From Nageia nagi (taxonomy: Eukaryota > Pinophyta), in contig JBITNC010000001.1 of NCBI GenBank assembly GCA_050084985.1, forward strand, positions 139,252,001 to 139,316,000: 64,000 nt of DNA, read 5' to 3'. Of the stretch, positions 23,287-35,290 are shown in pieces. The notes beneath the pieces were generated by a model. That model was not told the DNA's origin and did not search any database. It saw nothing but the letters and a program-made list of their open reading frames with translations. Made by a program: the position numbers and the translations under genes. Every line of letters begins with the position of its first letter. Positions within the stretch are counted from its first letter, which is position 1.

Positions 23287-23985
23287 GGAAGAGCCTACCC
23301 TTTGGCCAAATTTGCATATATATTATGGTATATATCAAAAATAACATTGGACATATATCAGCTCCACCACCACCACCTTCATCTAATTACACTGCTTCAC
23401 TTCTGATATATTATGGGCATATATCAAAGTTTGCCACTTGTATGCCTTCTGATGGCATCATTATGCCCAAATATATCATGGGAGTATAGTGAAGCTACAT
23501 AATGGGTGTATATCGAAAGCCACATGAAAACATCCACTGGTCCAATGAGATATATGATGGGCATATATCGAACCTATATCATGGACGTATAGCAAGAAAT
23601 TAAAAAAATTTGGATTTTGTTGAACAGATATATCATGGGCATATATCAAATATATCATGGACATATAGCAAGAAACATGAAACACCTCAAAATATTGAAA
23701 CTAGACATATGATGGGCATATATCACTTAACATAATGTGGGCGTATAGAGTCAATTAAGAATGAAATTTTTTAAAATTTTTGAATGAGATATATTATAGG
23801 AGTATAGTGGTTATATGAGGGGCGTATATTAAGAACTAAGAATGGAAATTTTTTATATTTTTGAATGAGATATACTATGGGTGTATAATGAGTCTATAAT
23901 TATATTTTTGGTTATATTATGGGTGTATAGTAGACATATCATGGGTGTATATTGTATACATTATGGGTGTATAGCATAAAAAAAT
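23287..23985 (+). repeat. Left terminal inverted repeat of the MULE
   Basis: Pairs with the reverse complement of 48070-48932. Shared landmarks are GGAAGAGCCTA, CCAAATTTGCA, CCACCACCACCACC, TCTGATATATTATGGG and CATAATGTGGGCGTATAGAG in the same order. Many short units of ATATATNATGGGCATATA type are embedded, each followed by a variable spacer. Confidence 0.85.
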
Positions 23986-24506
23986 TTAAAACTCACCAAC
24001 CTATTCTACGTATCTAGTCATATTGTTTGATTTTTTGCATGTAAATTGAAATGATCAGTCCACCGTAGTTGTAAAACCCCAAAAATCCATGTATGGACTT
24101 TTTTGCCAATGCATGTTTATCAAATGAGGTCTAGGCTTGTGTTTCTCTTCCAATTTATGCTTGCATATTGATTTGTGGGTTGCATTTATGTAATTATTTC
24201 TACATGAATAAATTTTCATCTTATTGTAGTCTTAGCAATGAAATATTCATACCCATTGAAATTTTCATATCATATTTGCATGAATAATGACAATAATGCA
24301 AGCTAGAAAAACCCTTAGAAGAATGCAGCACCAAAACCATATAGGAAAATAAAATTATATCTACTAATGAAGACGCGAATGTAGTATGGCATGGCATACA
24401 AATAAGATTTTAATAAAAAACCCTACATTCTTAAGGTTTTAATTGGAGTAATTGCAAAGCATGAACAATGTTAGTTCATATCAAGCATTGGTTGATGTAG
24501 AACATG
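23986..24506. other. MULE interior, no feature recognised
   Basis: AT-rich DNA between the left terminal repeat and the first nested retrotransposon. No open frame of note. Confidence 0.5.
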
Positions 24507-25131
24507 TGTGTATATGCTAAATAATGCAATTAATACAAATGGGGTTGACTAATGCACTATCACTCTACTTTGTAAATATTGATGCATATATCAAAAATAT
24601 GGCAATAACATGTAACAAGAATGCAATATTGTTTACTTAGATTCTATATTCATTTTATTAATCAAAAAATGCACAAAGGATAGAGGATACATTCATAAAC
24701 AAGTACATCATTGGTGCCCTAGAATTGGCATGCCACTAGTGCCATAGGATGAGTGAAATTACAAACATGAACAAGAATGTAGTGATGAGTGAATAATCAA
24801 ATGATGAATATACATGCAAATTTATAGAATAATAGATGCACAATATAAATAGACAAAGCAAGTTGTAATCCTTCAAATGATCTTCAATTAATAATCCTTA
24901 TATGAGATTGAAATCATTATTTGTCCATGATTTATAGGTCGTCAAATGATGTCTTTATATATAATACAAGTTTACATGACTTTGATATTTTGACCCCTTG
25001 TACATTCCACAAGGGTCAAATACATGGCCTACACCTCTTCTATACATTTTTAATCTCTTTTTAAATAATACATTATTAAGGGATTAAAATGATTTATTAA
25101 ATACATAAAGTTTCATTTTGAGGCATATACA
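24507..25131 (-). repeat. 3' LTR of the pol-less element
   Basis: Partner of 29530-30153. The adjacent 25132-25145 is purine-rich on the minus strand and serves as the polypurine tract, which sets the orientation. Confidence 0.8.
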
Positions 25132-25145
25132 TTTGCCCCTCTTTG
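25132..25145 (-). other. Polypurine tract of the pol-less element
   Basis: Minus strand CAAAGAGGGGCAAA directly before the LTR start TGTATATGCC. Very similar tracts precede related LTR ends at 51738 and 62642. Confidence 0.65.
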
Positions 25146-25149
25146 GATG

Positions 25150-25650
25150 TGTTATTGAAGCAATGAAATTACATGTCCTTAGAAGAAGTGTATAGAAGAA
25201 ATTGTTTTGATCCTTTTGCTGATGATGATGATGAGGGTCCCTTGCTACCCCTTTTTGACTTGGATGCCCTAGGAAAGGTCCCTAAATGGTGCAACCAAGG
25301 AAAAATATGATGAAGAATATCTCTTCAGGAATGATGCTATGTAGATGATGGAAATGATTATGCTATTAGGTAGTTATATGGTCCCATATCCAATTTTGGA
25401 GATGGAAGATGTATTTTTTCCCCTTGTACTACTTCAACCATGAATCTGGCCATTATGTCATTTTTGATACCTAGGAACCATTTGCACTTACATCCATTCC
25501 TTGAAATAGAGAGGATTTGCTTTAAATGAGATGAAATAATGATGAAATGAACATCATTGGTGGCATAGGGAATAGTGTGTACATCGCTGATGGTGTGGAA
25601 TTCTATTATTTTTCTTTTACTCTTCAGGATGTAGATACTTGCAATCAATT
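25150..25650 (-). pseudogene. 3' ORF of the pol-less retrotransposon family
   Basis: The open part is 25358-25648 (96 codons). Its core ISRNGCKCKWFLGIKNDIMA, followed by RFMVEVVQGEKIHLPSPK, has a counterpart in the second family copy near 62900-63080. That copy reads VSRYECKSIIFLSIKDKGIV then KFMVEQCKGKK. The downstream part up to the polypurine tract is also alike (GIQVKKG against GNQVKRGK). Protein-level similarity between diverged copies suggests it was once translated. No known domain is recognised. The position at the 3' end, where integrase or an extra ORF normally lies, is the only functional clue. Confidence 0.45.
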
Positions 25651-25671
25651 TTTAGAAAAAAATAGGGTGTA

Positions 25672-26225
25672 TGCATAGTGAGTTACATTGCCCATTGATA
25701 ATGATTCAATGTCAACAATGTACTTATGGTTGCATTGCTGATTTATCTTTTAAGTGAGTGAACTCTCACTAACAATGTTGTTGGCCATCGATGATCATAC
25801 ACTTTATGTATATGATCTAAAGACATTATGCTTTGTATTGAATCAAAGCAAAAATCATGCGAATACATAGTAAGTTGGATTATTCATTGAAGATGATCCA
25901 ATGTTAACATCTTGCTCATGGCTACATCACCAGTTTACTTTTAAGTGAGTGAACTCTCACTAGCTGTGTCATTGGCCATTGATGATCATACATTTGTATG
26001 TCTATGATCTAAAGATAGTATGCTTTATATGGGTTCAAAGCAAAAACCATGTAGATACATACCAAGTTGTATCATCCATTGGAGATGATCAAATGTCAAT
26101 ATCTAGCTCATAGCTGCATCATTGGTTTACTTTTAAGCAAGTGAACTCTGACTAGCTGTGTCATTAGCCATTGGTGATCATACATTTTATGTATATAATG
26201 TAAAGGTATTATGTTATCCTTGTGA
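25672..26225. repeat. Tandem array of three 192-bp units
   Basis: Units start near 25672, 25865 and 26057. Each contains AGTTG..T-CCATTG..GATGAT, then GTGAACTCT-ACTAG and GATCATACA-TTTTATGT. Another diverged unit lies at about 63195-63360, in the second family copy. It is non-coding and internal to the retrotransposon. Confidence 0.75.
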
Positions 26226-27900
26226 AAGATGAGTGATCAATGCCAATCATACCCACCTAGATAATACCTATAATACAAAAAAACATAAACCTGTATAGAT
26301 CACATCCATGAAAGAACAAGCAATGTAAATAGTAAGGATAAACTATAATATTTAGATGTTTGTACTATGGTCAATGCCAACCATAGTAATATAAAGTATG
26401 ATACATAAACTACTGTGATAGATAAGTCATAGCCTATGGATGATGTTTAGATGACTCACACTAGTGATGTCCTACAATCAATGCAATATTTGCTCGTGGG
26501 GGACCATGGCTTTGGAATAATTATCAGTATACCAATAAATCATCAATGTACCATATATTCAATTAATCATTAGCCTTTCATTTCAATATATTAATTTGTA
26601 TGAATTTTCAATATAAATCCACATCGTTGGTGGTGTGGTATGCCTATAATTTTATGATCATATTTCCAACAATTTTGATCCTTATCAATAAAATATTGCA
26701 TATGCATGAAAGAATCATAGAAATGAGTAGACATTGAATGAAATTTCAATATGCCCTATTTACAAAATTATTTGTAGGAACTACACATCGCTAGTGGAAT
26801 GAGATTTTCCATATCAAGTATAAAATTTTGAAATATAATAATCCATATCACTCTTTATTGCTTCTAAATGAAATAATATTACCAATTGCCATAAAATTTT
26901 CAAGATAAAGCATGAACTAGCAATATGTGATCATATATTCAATTTGTCTATACAATGATGATATCATTCAAGAGGAAGAATCCATTCAATTTGCATTGAA
27001 AATAGTTCAATTTAGATATTCAATACAATGCAATATTTTATAGATAATACCATAATTCTATAATATACCATATTTTAAAGGATACAATGGCCTTAAATTT
27101 AATTAGTAGAACAAGCATTTTGTTTGAAATAGAAATCATAAGAATAACATATACAATGTTTACTTTTCATACTACATAGTCAAAGAAAATTAGTGTTCTT
27201 AATTCATTAATGACAATTTTGCAATGAAGAGCATAAAACATGTGAGATAAGATACCTTACCTTTACTTACCTTTATGCCCCATGGATGGGAAATTTTTTC
27301 ACTTTACAATTTTGAATTTTGAATTTTGGCCTTCTAATTTTCAATATTTGATTTCCATCATGCCCTAGCTGAAATTGAAATTGTCCATAGCTGAAGTTAT
27401 ATCCTCTTTTTCTTAATTTCTTATGTGTATTTTTATTTTTGTTGTTATTATTGTTATTTTTGTTATGAAATGTGACTCATATGGGGTGTAATGACTAGAC
27501 CCATGATATGCAACCTACATGAAATGCACCTTATATGATATGCATCCTATATGATATGCAAAATTTAGAAACCATAGTACATTAGGGGGTGGTGGAACCC
27601 CCATTAGTTTAGCACATTTTGCTAAGAAAAATGGATTTTCTTTGCTTATATTATCCTTTGTATTGTGTATACCTTGGGCTACTACTCTCTTAAGAAGATC
27701 AATAAATTTGATTCATAACTCTAGAGGTAATGTATTATGTTGTTGCAAATGACTATTAAGGAGTAAAATCTTGAATAGATACTTATCAAAAGGACAATCT
27801 TTTTGTTTTCTATATTCTTGTAACCTAATCTCAACTAGATCTAACCGAACTAAATTTTTTCTTGTGTTTGCTTGACTAGCTAGATGTTTAGAATAAGAAC
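26226..27900. other. Internal non-coding part of the pol-less element
   Basis: AT-rich, stops in all frames. This is where pol would lie in a complete gypsy element, and no reverse transcriptase or integrase motif was found. Confidence 0.5.
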
Positions 27901-28910
27901 CATTATTTTCATTACTATTTTCACATCGTTAGTGTCCTACATGTAGTATGGCATGTCGTTGGTGATGTGCTTCCTCATCACAATTATCTTGAAATTTCAT
28001 AATTTTGTTTTCAATCCCTAAATTTGAATAATTTTGAGGGAGTTGATATTTACCTTTTGCAATCATGTCTAAAATTATAAGTTTCAAATCATGAAAAGAA
28101 TCTATAGCATGATCCTTCCATTGATGATAAGTGCAATAAACATCCTCATTTCCCATTGGAGTATCACTATCTTATGTTCTTCTTTTTAATAGCATCAATA
28201 AACCTATTTTCATTAGATCCCTCATAATTAGCATTGGTTGATGTCCACTAAGTATCTCAAAGTTGGGGACCTCTTGATTGGGTGGTGGGGAACAATTGTG
28301 GCTATCCTATTTGGATTGTTCTACGATATGAGCATCTTGTATTTTCAAAGTTTCTTGAGATGTTATTCTTTGCCAACTTTGTTTTAGTTTTGGTTGAATT
28401 TGGGGTTTAAGTTATGGTTTTTGTTGAGGTGTTATTTGAGCTTTTGGTTGAGGTGTTATTTGAGCTTTTGGTTGAGAAGATATTTTATTTTGTTGCTTTT
28501 GCATAATTTCCTTCTCAAATTTTTACATACAATATTACCTAGCATATGGATGTTCTAACAATTTATCTAATTCTTTTCTTATAAATGCATGATATTTTTC
28601 TTTCAATTCAAGATCATTATAAATTCCAAACATCCAAGAGGAATTGACTAACATATGTGCTTTAATTTTATGAAATTGATCTTGAAGTGTAAATTTTTTA
28701 AATGCAATATCATTCATTTCAAACTTATCCATAGTGTCCAAATTTAAATATGCATCACAATCAAATTCAGCCATATAATCATCAAAAATAATATTATCAT
28801 GCACTTGATTTTCTATAATACTTGGCATATCATCATTCATGGAAGTCAAGCATGAATTTGATAAACTTAATTCATTAAAATATTTTCTATTATGCATAAC
28901 ATACATTTAT
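27900..28910 (-). pseudogene. gag-like gene of the pol-less element
   Basis: Two minus-strand open parts. The first, 28535-28906 (123 codons), contains FTLQDQFHKIKAHMLVNSSW and ends DKLLEHPYAR; no domain recognised. A Gln/Pro linker with two or three QPKAQITPQ repeats (about 28425-28480) then leads to 27929-28156. That part reads VYCTYHQWKDHAIDSFHDLK then LIILDMIAKGKYQLP. It matches the C-x2-H-x-x-x-x-H-x-x-x-C/F-x-x-L-K segment near the gag C-terminus of Athila/Ogre-type gypsy elements, with the last Cys changed to Phe. Stops separate the parts. The product would have been a structural RNA-binding protein. Confidence 0.5.
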
Positions 28911-29529
28911 TTTTTAGAAAGTGGTGCAAATAAATCACTTATAACATTCAAACATTCAAACAAACCATTTTTAAATGCCTTATCCATGAGAGAATGCAAG
29001 AAGATGGAAAAACATTTTTTATATGAAAACCTCTAGAAATCTTGATAGAAATGCATGCAAAGGGCTAAACTTAATCTCAAAAGTTCCTACTATGATGACC
29101 TATGGGTTTGGCAAGTTTTAAGCATAAAATAAATCACCAAATAGTTGGAAAATGCCTTCAAAATGTATGATTTTCAAGGTAACATTTTCTACAAAAATAT
29201 TTTCAAAAATCACTCGAAATATACAAATCAAGACCTAGAAAAATTAGAAAAACTTCCCAATTATATGTATATATAGTTTGGAAAATTTTTTCTAATGCTA
29301 GATCTCACCAAATTGAAGAAAATGACCTTCAAAAACTAGGGTTTTCTAGAGAGACATTTTTCAAGAAAATAATTTTATTTGAAGCAATAAAAGTTTCCAA
29401 ATTAGAGAAAAGTTAATTTAACAAAAAAGGAAAATAAAACCAAGAGTTTATAATGCAATAATCCTCATAAAAAGTGATTCCCTAAAATGAAAAATTCTAG
29501 GGTTTATAAGAACAATTGAGGTTCACCAA
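28911..29529. other. 5' untranslated part of the pol-less element
   Basis: Lies between the gag-like frame and the primer site. Three diverged segments with AAAATGACCTTCAAAA-type words occur near 29140-29370. Otherwise nothing is seen. Confidence 0.4.
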
Positions 29530-30153
29530 AGTGTAAATGGTAAATAATGCAATTAATACAAATGGGGTTGATTAATGCACTATCACTCTACTTTGTAAAT
29601 ATTGACACATGTAATGTAATATAAATGCAATATTGTTTACTTAGATTCTATATTCATTCCATTAATAATAAAATGCACAAAGGATAGTGCATACATTCAT
29701 GAACAAGTATGCCACTAGCACTTTAGAATTGGCACGCCATTGATGCCGTAGGATGAGAAAAATTACAAATGTAAATGAGAATGTAGCGATGAGAAAATTA
29801 GAAAATAATCAAATGATGAACATACATGCAAACTTATAGAATAATAGATGCGCAATATAGATAGACAAAGCAAGTTACAATCCTTCAAATGATCTTCAAT
29901 TGATAATCCTTGTATTAGCTTAAAATGATTATTTTCTCATGATTCACTCATGATATATAGGTCATCAAATGATATATTTACATATGATATAAGTTTACAT
30001 GACTTTGATATTTTGACCCCTTATACATTCCAGAAGTGTCAAATACATGACCTACACCTCTTTTATGCATTTTAATCCCTTTTTAAATAATACATTGTTA
30101 AGGGATTAAAATGATTTATTAAATACATAAAGGTTCATTTTGAGACATCTACA
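29530..30153 (-). repeat. 5' LTR of the pol-less element
   Basis: Second LTR copy, 624 bp against 625 bp for the other. On the minus strand it ends TACACT and the primer site TGGTGAACCTC follows within two bases. Confidence 0.8.
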
Positions 30154-30299
30154 ATTTGAGAATAAAATAAAAATAGATAAATAATAATAAAATTAATTAT
30201 AATTACAAGCTTGTTAGTATGATTTTGAGGTGACTTGATAGATGCCATGCATTAGTTGAAACCAAAATTACACCAATTAGCATATGCTTAGGGAAGGAG

Positions 30300-31135
30300 T
30301 GAACACATACTCAAATGATTATGTGAGGAATTTAAGATCTATAAATAACCCATAGTTTAGTCTGATAGCTTTAGAAATGGGTAGAGACTTGGTAAGAAGG
30401 GATCCCAGTTCAACAGAGGAGAGTAGAAAAAATATAAAAGTATAACATCTTCTTTGTGAGGGAGTTTTAGATAGCTTTATGAATGCATGTAGTGGTGAGG
30501 ATGAACAAATCTCACTATAAGTTGCAAAATCATGGAATGAAGATATTTTTAGTGTCAATGGTTTAGAGCTGGTATTCTCAACAAAGATAATTGCCCAAGC
30601 TACCCACCTACAAAATATTAGAATAGAAGTAATAAGGAAAGGCAAGGTGAATAAGCTTGCAACCATAGATAAGTTTTTCCAAACCTACGTGAAAGGGATT
30701 AGTTTGGATAAGTTTCAAATGGGGTATTACAAAATTGCATTCTAGAGCCTTGGAAGGAGATATCCAAGGCCTTGATGAGATATATAATACTTGAAGGAAG
30801 GTACAAAAAGCTCTATTCCCATAATTTTAGTCTTATCAACCACTTTGATTTTCCTAAAATAGATAGGGTGAATTTTACCTTCTTTATTTTTAATTCAATG
30901 AGCGATTCTATAAGAAAATTTAAGGTAAATTTAACACAAAGGCCAATTCATGGTGGAGTGATAAAACTTATGTATGAAATGGCCTTGAAAAATAGACCTA
31001 GGATGGTGCCAAGTGTAAGAATCTTAATTGGACACTAGGTATTCAACACAAGGGAGAATAAGAAACTTGGGGTTAAAATTTCTAACAAAGAGAACACCTT
31101 TGTAGCTAGTGTATTGAAATCAAAGAAGGGGGAAT
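30300..31135 (+). pseudogene. Unidentified broken gene, plant-transposon-like
   Basis: Plus-strand traces in several frames. They include VNKLATIDKFFQTYVKGISL (about 30645-30705) and then the open part 30772-31038 with MRYIILEGRYKKLYSHNFSL and INHFDFPKIDRVNFTFFIFN, ending GGVIKLMYEMALK. The pattern (a Y-x-x-L-E-G-R-x-x-x-L-Y segment, then L-x-N-H-F, then a long F-rich helix) is one I associate with uncharacterised proteins scattered in large plant genomes as transposon-related ORFs. I have no domain name for it. It lies just upstream of the MULE transposase on the same strand and may be part of the MULE. Stops and frameshifts make it non-functional. Confidence 0.35.
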
Positions 31136-32199
31136 AAAGCTAATGAAGAGAAAGGAGAATCAAGAAAGGAGCATGCTGCAAGGGAGATAAGGTCTAGGAA
31201 AGGTAAAGCAAAAATTACATTTGGGTCTAATAACATTCATGGGGAGGAGATTGCATCATCACAGGGTAAAGAAATGGAGGACATGTCGAAGATAACAAAA
31301 TAAGATACAATTGTAACTAAGACCCTTATGCAAGCTAATAAGGTAGCTCTCAGCAATATGGTCACAACAAATATAGACCCCTTTTTCATTTACATAGCTA
31401 AAATTGGTAGATATGTTATAGAAATAACACATGAAATTACAATAAAGTAGGGGAAGGGGAAAAAAATAAGAATGGAGGATGTAGTGGAGTACAATCCAAT
31501 CTCAAAGAGAATAAGGAGCAACACCAAATGAAGGAGCAAGGAGGAAAAAGGAAAGGATAAAGGATCATTTAAAGGTGTGCAATATATTATTTTAGAGGAA
31601 TGAACACCTCCAACAAAATTCCAAATCAGAGGCATTCTAAAGATTTTTGGGGAAGTAGAAAAATAGGAGTGAAGCTGAAAAGTAGGAGTGTTTTTGTGTT
31701 TTTTGTATGTTTTTTGGGCACTTAGTGTATTATTATTAGTTAGTGTATTGTTAGTATTTGTTGGGGCACTCAATATTTTTGGGAACCCTATTAAGGAATT
31801 CTATACACTTTTCTGTATGTTTTTTGGGAACTCCTATGTTTATATTTATTTGAGGTGTAAAGTTTTGTGCATACCCTTCCAAACTTCACATATTTTGAAG
31901 ATTAATACAAAAATAGCATCTAAATTGTATGTAAATAATGTGTTTTTGGTTATTCTTTACTAATATTTTTATTGCATTGCATCAAATTGTGTTTGCCTCA
32001 TGCATCTTGTTAAAACACTCGAGTGCTTTAAGATTATAATTCACATTTTAAATCTAATGGAAGTTTGAAAGCAATGAATGCCTTATACTAAGCTATAATG
32101 CACCTTATATGTTTAATTTTATGTATTTAACTGACACATAATTACATTGAAATAGCATAGAATTTTTAATCTACCTACCCAAGATATTAAAGAAAAATA
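31136..32199. other. MULE interior, no gene recognised
   Basis: Purine-rich to 31600, then T/G-rich with TTGTATGTTTTTTGGG words repeated at 31703 and 31814. Open frames here have low-complexity, hydrophobic translations typical of non-coding DNA. Confidence 0.4.
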
Positions 32200-34470
32200 G
32201 CTATTTTGTCAAAATAATTTAACTCGGACAAGAATACCATGCATAAAAGGAAAGATAGATTCTATTACCACAATACCTTTATTCAGGTTAATTAATTTCA
32301 AAAAGGGTGAAGAATCTAATCCTGATGCACAATGCATGTTTTTATGTGAGAAAAAGGAAAAAATGTCTAAAAGGCAATTACAAATCAAAGGCCATCATAA
32401 GTTAAATGTAAGAAAATATTATTTTTCCAATTTCAGTGTTGCATGATCTTATCTTTGCAAGTAATATTATTCTAAATTTGTTATTTTTTATGTAGTTATT
32501 GGTGTGCTTATGGCTATAAAAGCACAAGAGATATGACCCACCTCCTCTAAAATGTAAGAAAAATCTTACAAAGAAAAGGGGTTGTCAATGTCATTTTATT
32601 GTTAAGGTATTTGAAAGTTTAATTGATGTTGAATTTATTACATACAATAAATTTGAACATGTTGCACTTGATGGACAACCCTACCATGGAGCCATGATAC
32701 AAGTGAAATAAAAAATGGAGGGGCCAATTTCACTCCACATATGTCAAAAGAGACTAGTTCTTTGATTGAATCATTGCTAATAGATGGTATTATAGTTGAT
32801 ACAACATGTAATTTCCAATTTATGTAAGAGTACTTTGAAAATGTACCTACAATTCGAGATCACTACATTTTAAGTAGGGATGTTCAAAACATATACAATA
32901 GATTGATGATGGGGAAGGTGTAGAAGGCTAAAGATGAAGCCATTAGTATGAACCAATGGTATCGAGCCAACAAGGAAAGGTTTTTTATATATAAGAACCC
33001 TAACCATGAAATTGGAAAATTTGTTATTAGTATTCATACAAAATGGATGTTGGATAAGATGGTGGAATTATCCTGCAACAACATAATTTCAATAGATTCA
33101 ACCTTCAGTACAAATTTGTACAGTGTAAGTATTGCTGACTTTTTGTATAGTTATTATTTTTGCATTGTTGATGTTGTTCATATATTATTTTTTGTGTATT
33201 GCTAATTTTTTTGTATTACTAAACTTTGATACATTATAGTACCAATTTTACACATTGCTTGCATTTGATTCACAACAAAGTTGTCTACCTATGGATTGGG
33301 TTATCACATACAAAATGGTGTTGATGACATAGCTAAATGGCTTGAAATATTGAAATAATGTTGTCTAAAATGCCAACCAAGTTGGCATGTGAATGTTTTT
33401 CTTACTAATGATGTTGTTGTAGAAATCTAGGCCATCAGGTTTGTGAACTGTATTTTGTTTCAAAAAATATGCAAAACAAGTGTATTGTTTCAAAATATAT
33501 AGTTTTTTTCTCTTGTTCATTTGGTAAATTTATTTATGTTATTGTATGCATGTCCAAAAAAGTGTTTAGTTAGAGGCATTTATTATGTGTCTGGCATGTG
33601 AAACTAGCTTGGTTAAACAATTTCTACAACAAGGCATCAAGTAAAGAGATTGGAAGAAAAATATTTGCAAGGCTAGATGAAATAGTGTCCAAATGAATGG
33701 ATGATACATCTATGAAATTAGTTGTATTTAAGTTTTACATTGATTTCCATAACGAGAAGGATTTAATAGATTACTTGATTGGTAATTGGTTTGATGTTGA
33801 TAGGATTCGTAAGTACAATCATAACAAATCGAATATTTTTGGTTATTATTTTTCCCCTTTTCAAGCATTTGTGAGTTTTATTCTACATTTTATATTGTAG
33901 GTATGTGGGCAAAATGCTATTAAAAAAATTTCCATTCCAACCAAGATATAAATTCAGCCATAAAGGTAACACATGCAAGCATGTATACAAAATCATGAAC
34001 ATGTCAGTTGAAACTATTAATTTTCCTAACTATACAATGAAACCTACCCCTAATACACCTCATTATCCTACCAACATATCCTCACCTCACGGTAACATCT
34101 CTCAAGGTTAGGAACATTAGGTTGATCATTCATCTCCCAAGATATTAGATGTAGATGATGGAAAGGTATTATTAAAATTATTGTTAGAGCAATCTTATGA
34201 TAATCCTAGAAGTAAGAGGTAGTTTGCAAGTTTGGTTATGGATATGCAAGCTAGGTACTACCAATTTTGATTCCCATAATATTTTGATGTAGCTGAAAGG
34301 TTAAAAAGAAGAATAAAGTGTTAGATGAATCCTTCAAGTAAAAACAAAAGTGGGACTTGAGAGATGAAATCATGTGACTTAATTATTGATGCCCAACAAA
34401 CTCTTACTTATGTCTTTCCAAGATTAAAAAAGTTTGGTCAACCTAAGATAACACAATTTCAAGGTAAACA
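32200..34470 (+). pseudogene. MULE transposase with WRKY/GCM1-like and SWIM zinc fingers
   Basis: Decayed Mutator-like transposase, which would cut and paste DNA at the element's termini in the nucleus. In order: EESNPDAQCMFLCEKKEKMS (about 32300); a Cys/His N-terminal finger region LKCKKNLTKKRGCQCHFIVK (about 32545) ending DGQPYHG; the DDE core with IISIDSTFSTNLYS (first Asp, about 33085-33124), LLAFDSQQSCLPMDWVIT (about 33255) and a second Asp in FLTNDVVVEI (about 33395); CVWHVKLAWLNNFYNKASSK and EIGRKIFARLDEIVS; the open part 33697-33900; and a C-terminal SWIM-like HKGNTCKHVYK (about 33960). The first C-x-C of SWIM is lost. Introns are plausible at 33125-33239 and 33439-33569 (GT...AG) and near 32408-32495. 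Frameshifts and a TGA at 33694 in place of Trp break the frame. Confidence 0.75.
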
Positions 34471-34819
34471 CTTTATGATTTAATTTAACTTCATTCATAG
34501 AAATTATTTTTCAAAAAATCTAATTTGAATGCTACTTTTACTCTTTCTCATAGATTATCATGCCAAATTTGAATCAAAATATAGTCCTTTGTCATTCTCG
34601 ACCATAGCTGAATAATCTAATGTAGGGGAAAATCATAATTAGAATATTGGGCATAGGAGTCAAGATAAATGTTAAACTTTACAATAAATACATTAATGTT
34701 TTCTATACTTTTGACAATTGGGATTGCATATTATTTGTAAAACAATGGTGAAGGCATACCTTAGCTACCAACTAAGTTGTTTATATCCTCTTTATGGATA
34801 TGAGATATTATATCTTTGA
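34471..34819. other. MULE interior, nothing recognised
   Basis: Follows the transposase end. No open frame or repeat of note. Confidence 0.4.
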
Positions 34820-35040
34820 AAGTAAGAAATAGTAGTGATGTTCTCTATATACACCAACCATATATTTGATATATGCCTAGCATATATCTTGCTCTACACC
34901 CACCATATATCTTGATATCTTTAAAATGATGTTTGCTATATACTCCCACCATATATTTGATATATGACCAACATATATTTTTCTATACGCCCATCATATA
35001 TTCATATATATGCCCATGATATATCTACACAATGTTAAGT
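34820..35040 (-). repeat. Internal copy of terminal-repeat-like units
   Basis: Contains CACCATATATTTGATATATG, ATACGCCCATCATATATT and ATGCCCATGATATATCT. This is the same short-unit vocabulary as the MULE terminal repeats, in the orientation of the right terminus. It lies about 350 bp downstream of the transposase. Confidence 0.7.
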
Positions 35041-35290
35041 TGTTTATGAAATGATTTTGGCTTGGATTTCAATATTTATCTTATGTTATTTATCATATGA
35101 TTTGTATTGAATTATGTATATTTTGGGCCCAAATTTCTATATTACTCTTTAGTTGTTTATCATATGATTTGTATTGAATTATGTATGATTTGGAGCCAGA
35201 TTTCTACATTAATCTTAAGTTGTTTATCATATGATTTCTATTGCATTTTGTTGGTTATGAATTCAATAGAACCATTGCATGTATGATTTG
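35036..35290. repeat. Tandem array of about 68-bp units
   Basis: Three to four units with TTGTTTATCATATGATTT and GTATTGAATTATGTAT, starting near 35036, 35080, 35148 and 35214. It immediately follows the internal terminal-repeat-like block. Confidence 0.7.

Larger units (their letters stand above)
24507..30153 (-). mobile_element. LTR retrotransposon with gag-like ORFs but no pol
   Basis: Minus-strand element nested in the MULE. LTRs of about 625 bp (24507-25131 and 29530-30153) are clearly similar: AATGCAATTAATACAAATGG, TATCACTCTACTTTGTAAAT and AAATACATAAAG are shared. Minus-strand LTR starts are TGTATATGCC and TGTAGATGTC, preceded on the left by the polypurine tract CAAAGAGGGGCAAA. A primer site beginning TGGTGAACC follows the right LTR. 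The interior has gag-like frames (27.9-28.9 kb), a 192-bp tandem array and a 3' ORF, but no reverse transcriptase or integrase. The flanks ACATG and ATTTG are at best a decayed target duplication. Confidence 0.8.

Noticed and set aside
30319-30666. 115-codon minus-strand frame
   Set aside because: Antisense to the plus-strand protein trace VNKLATIDKFFQ, which has a coherent pattern; no motif of its own.
31390-31963. Overlapping open frames on both strands
   Set aside because: Low-complexity, hydrophobic, no motif; composition-driven.
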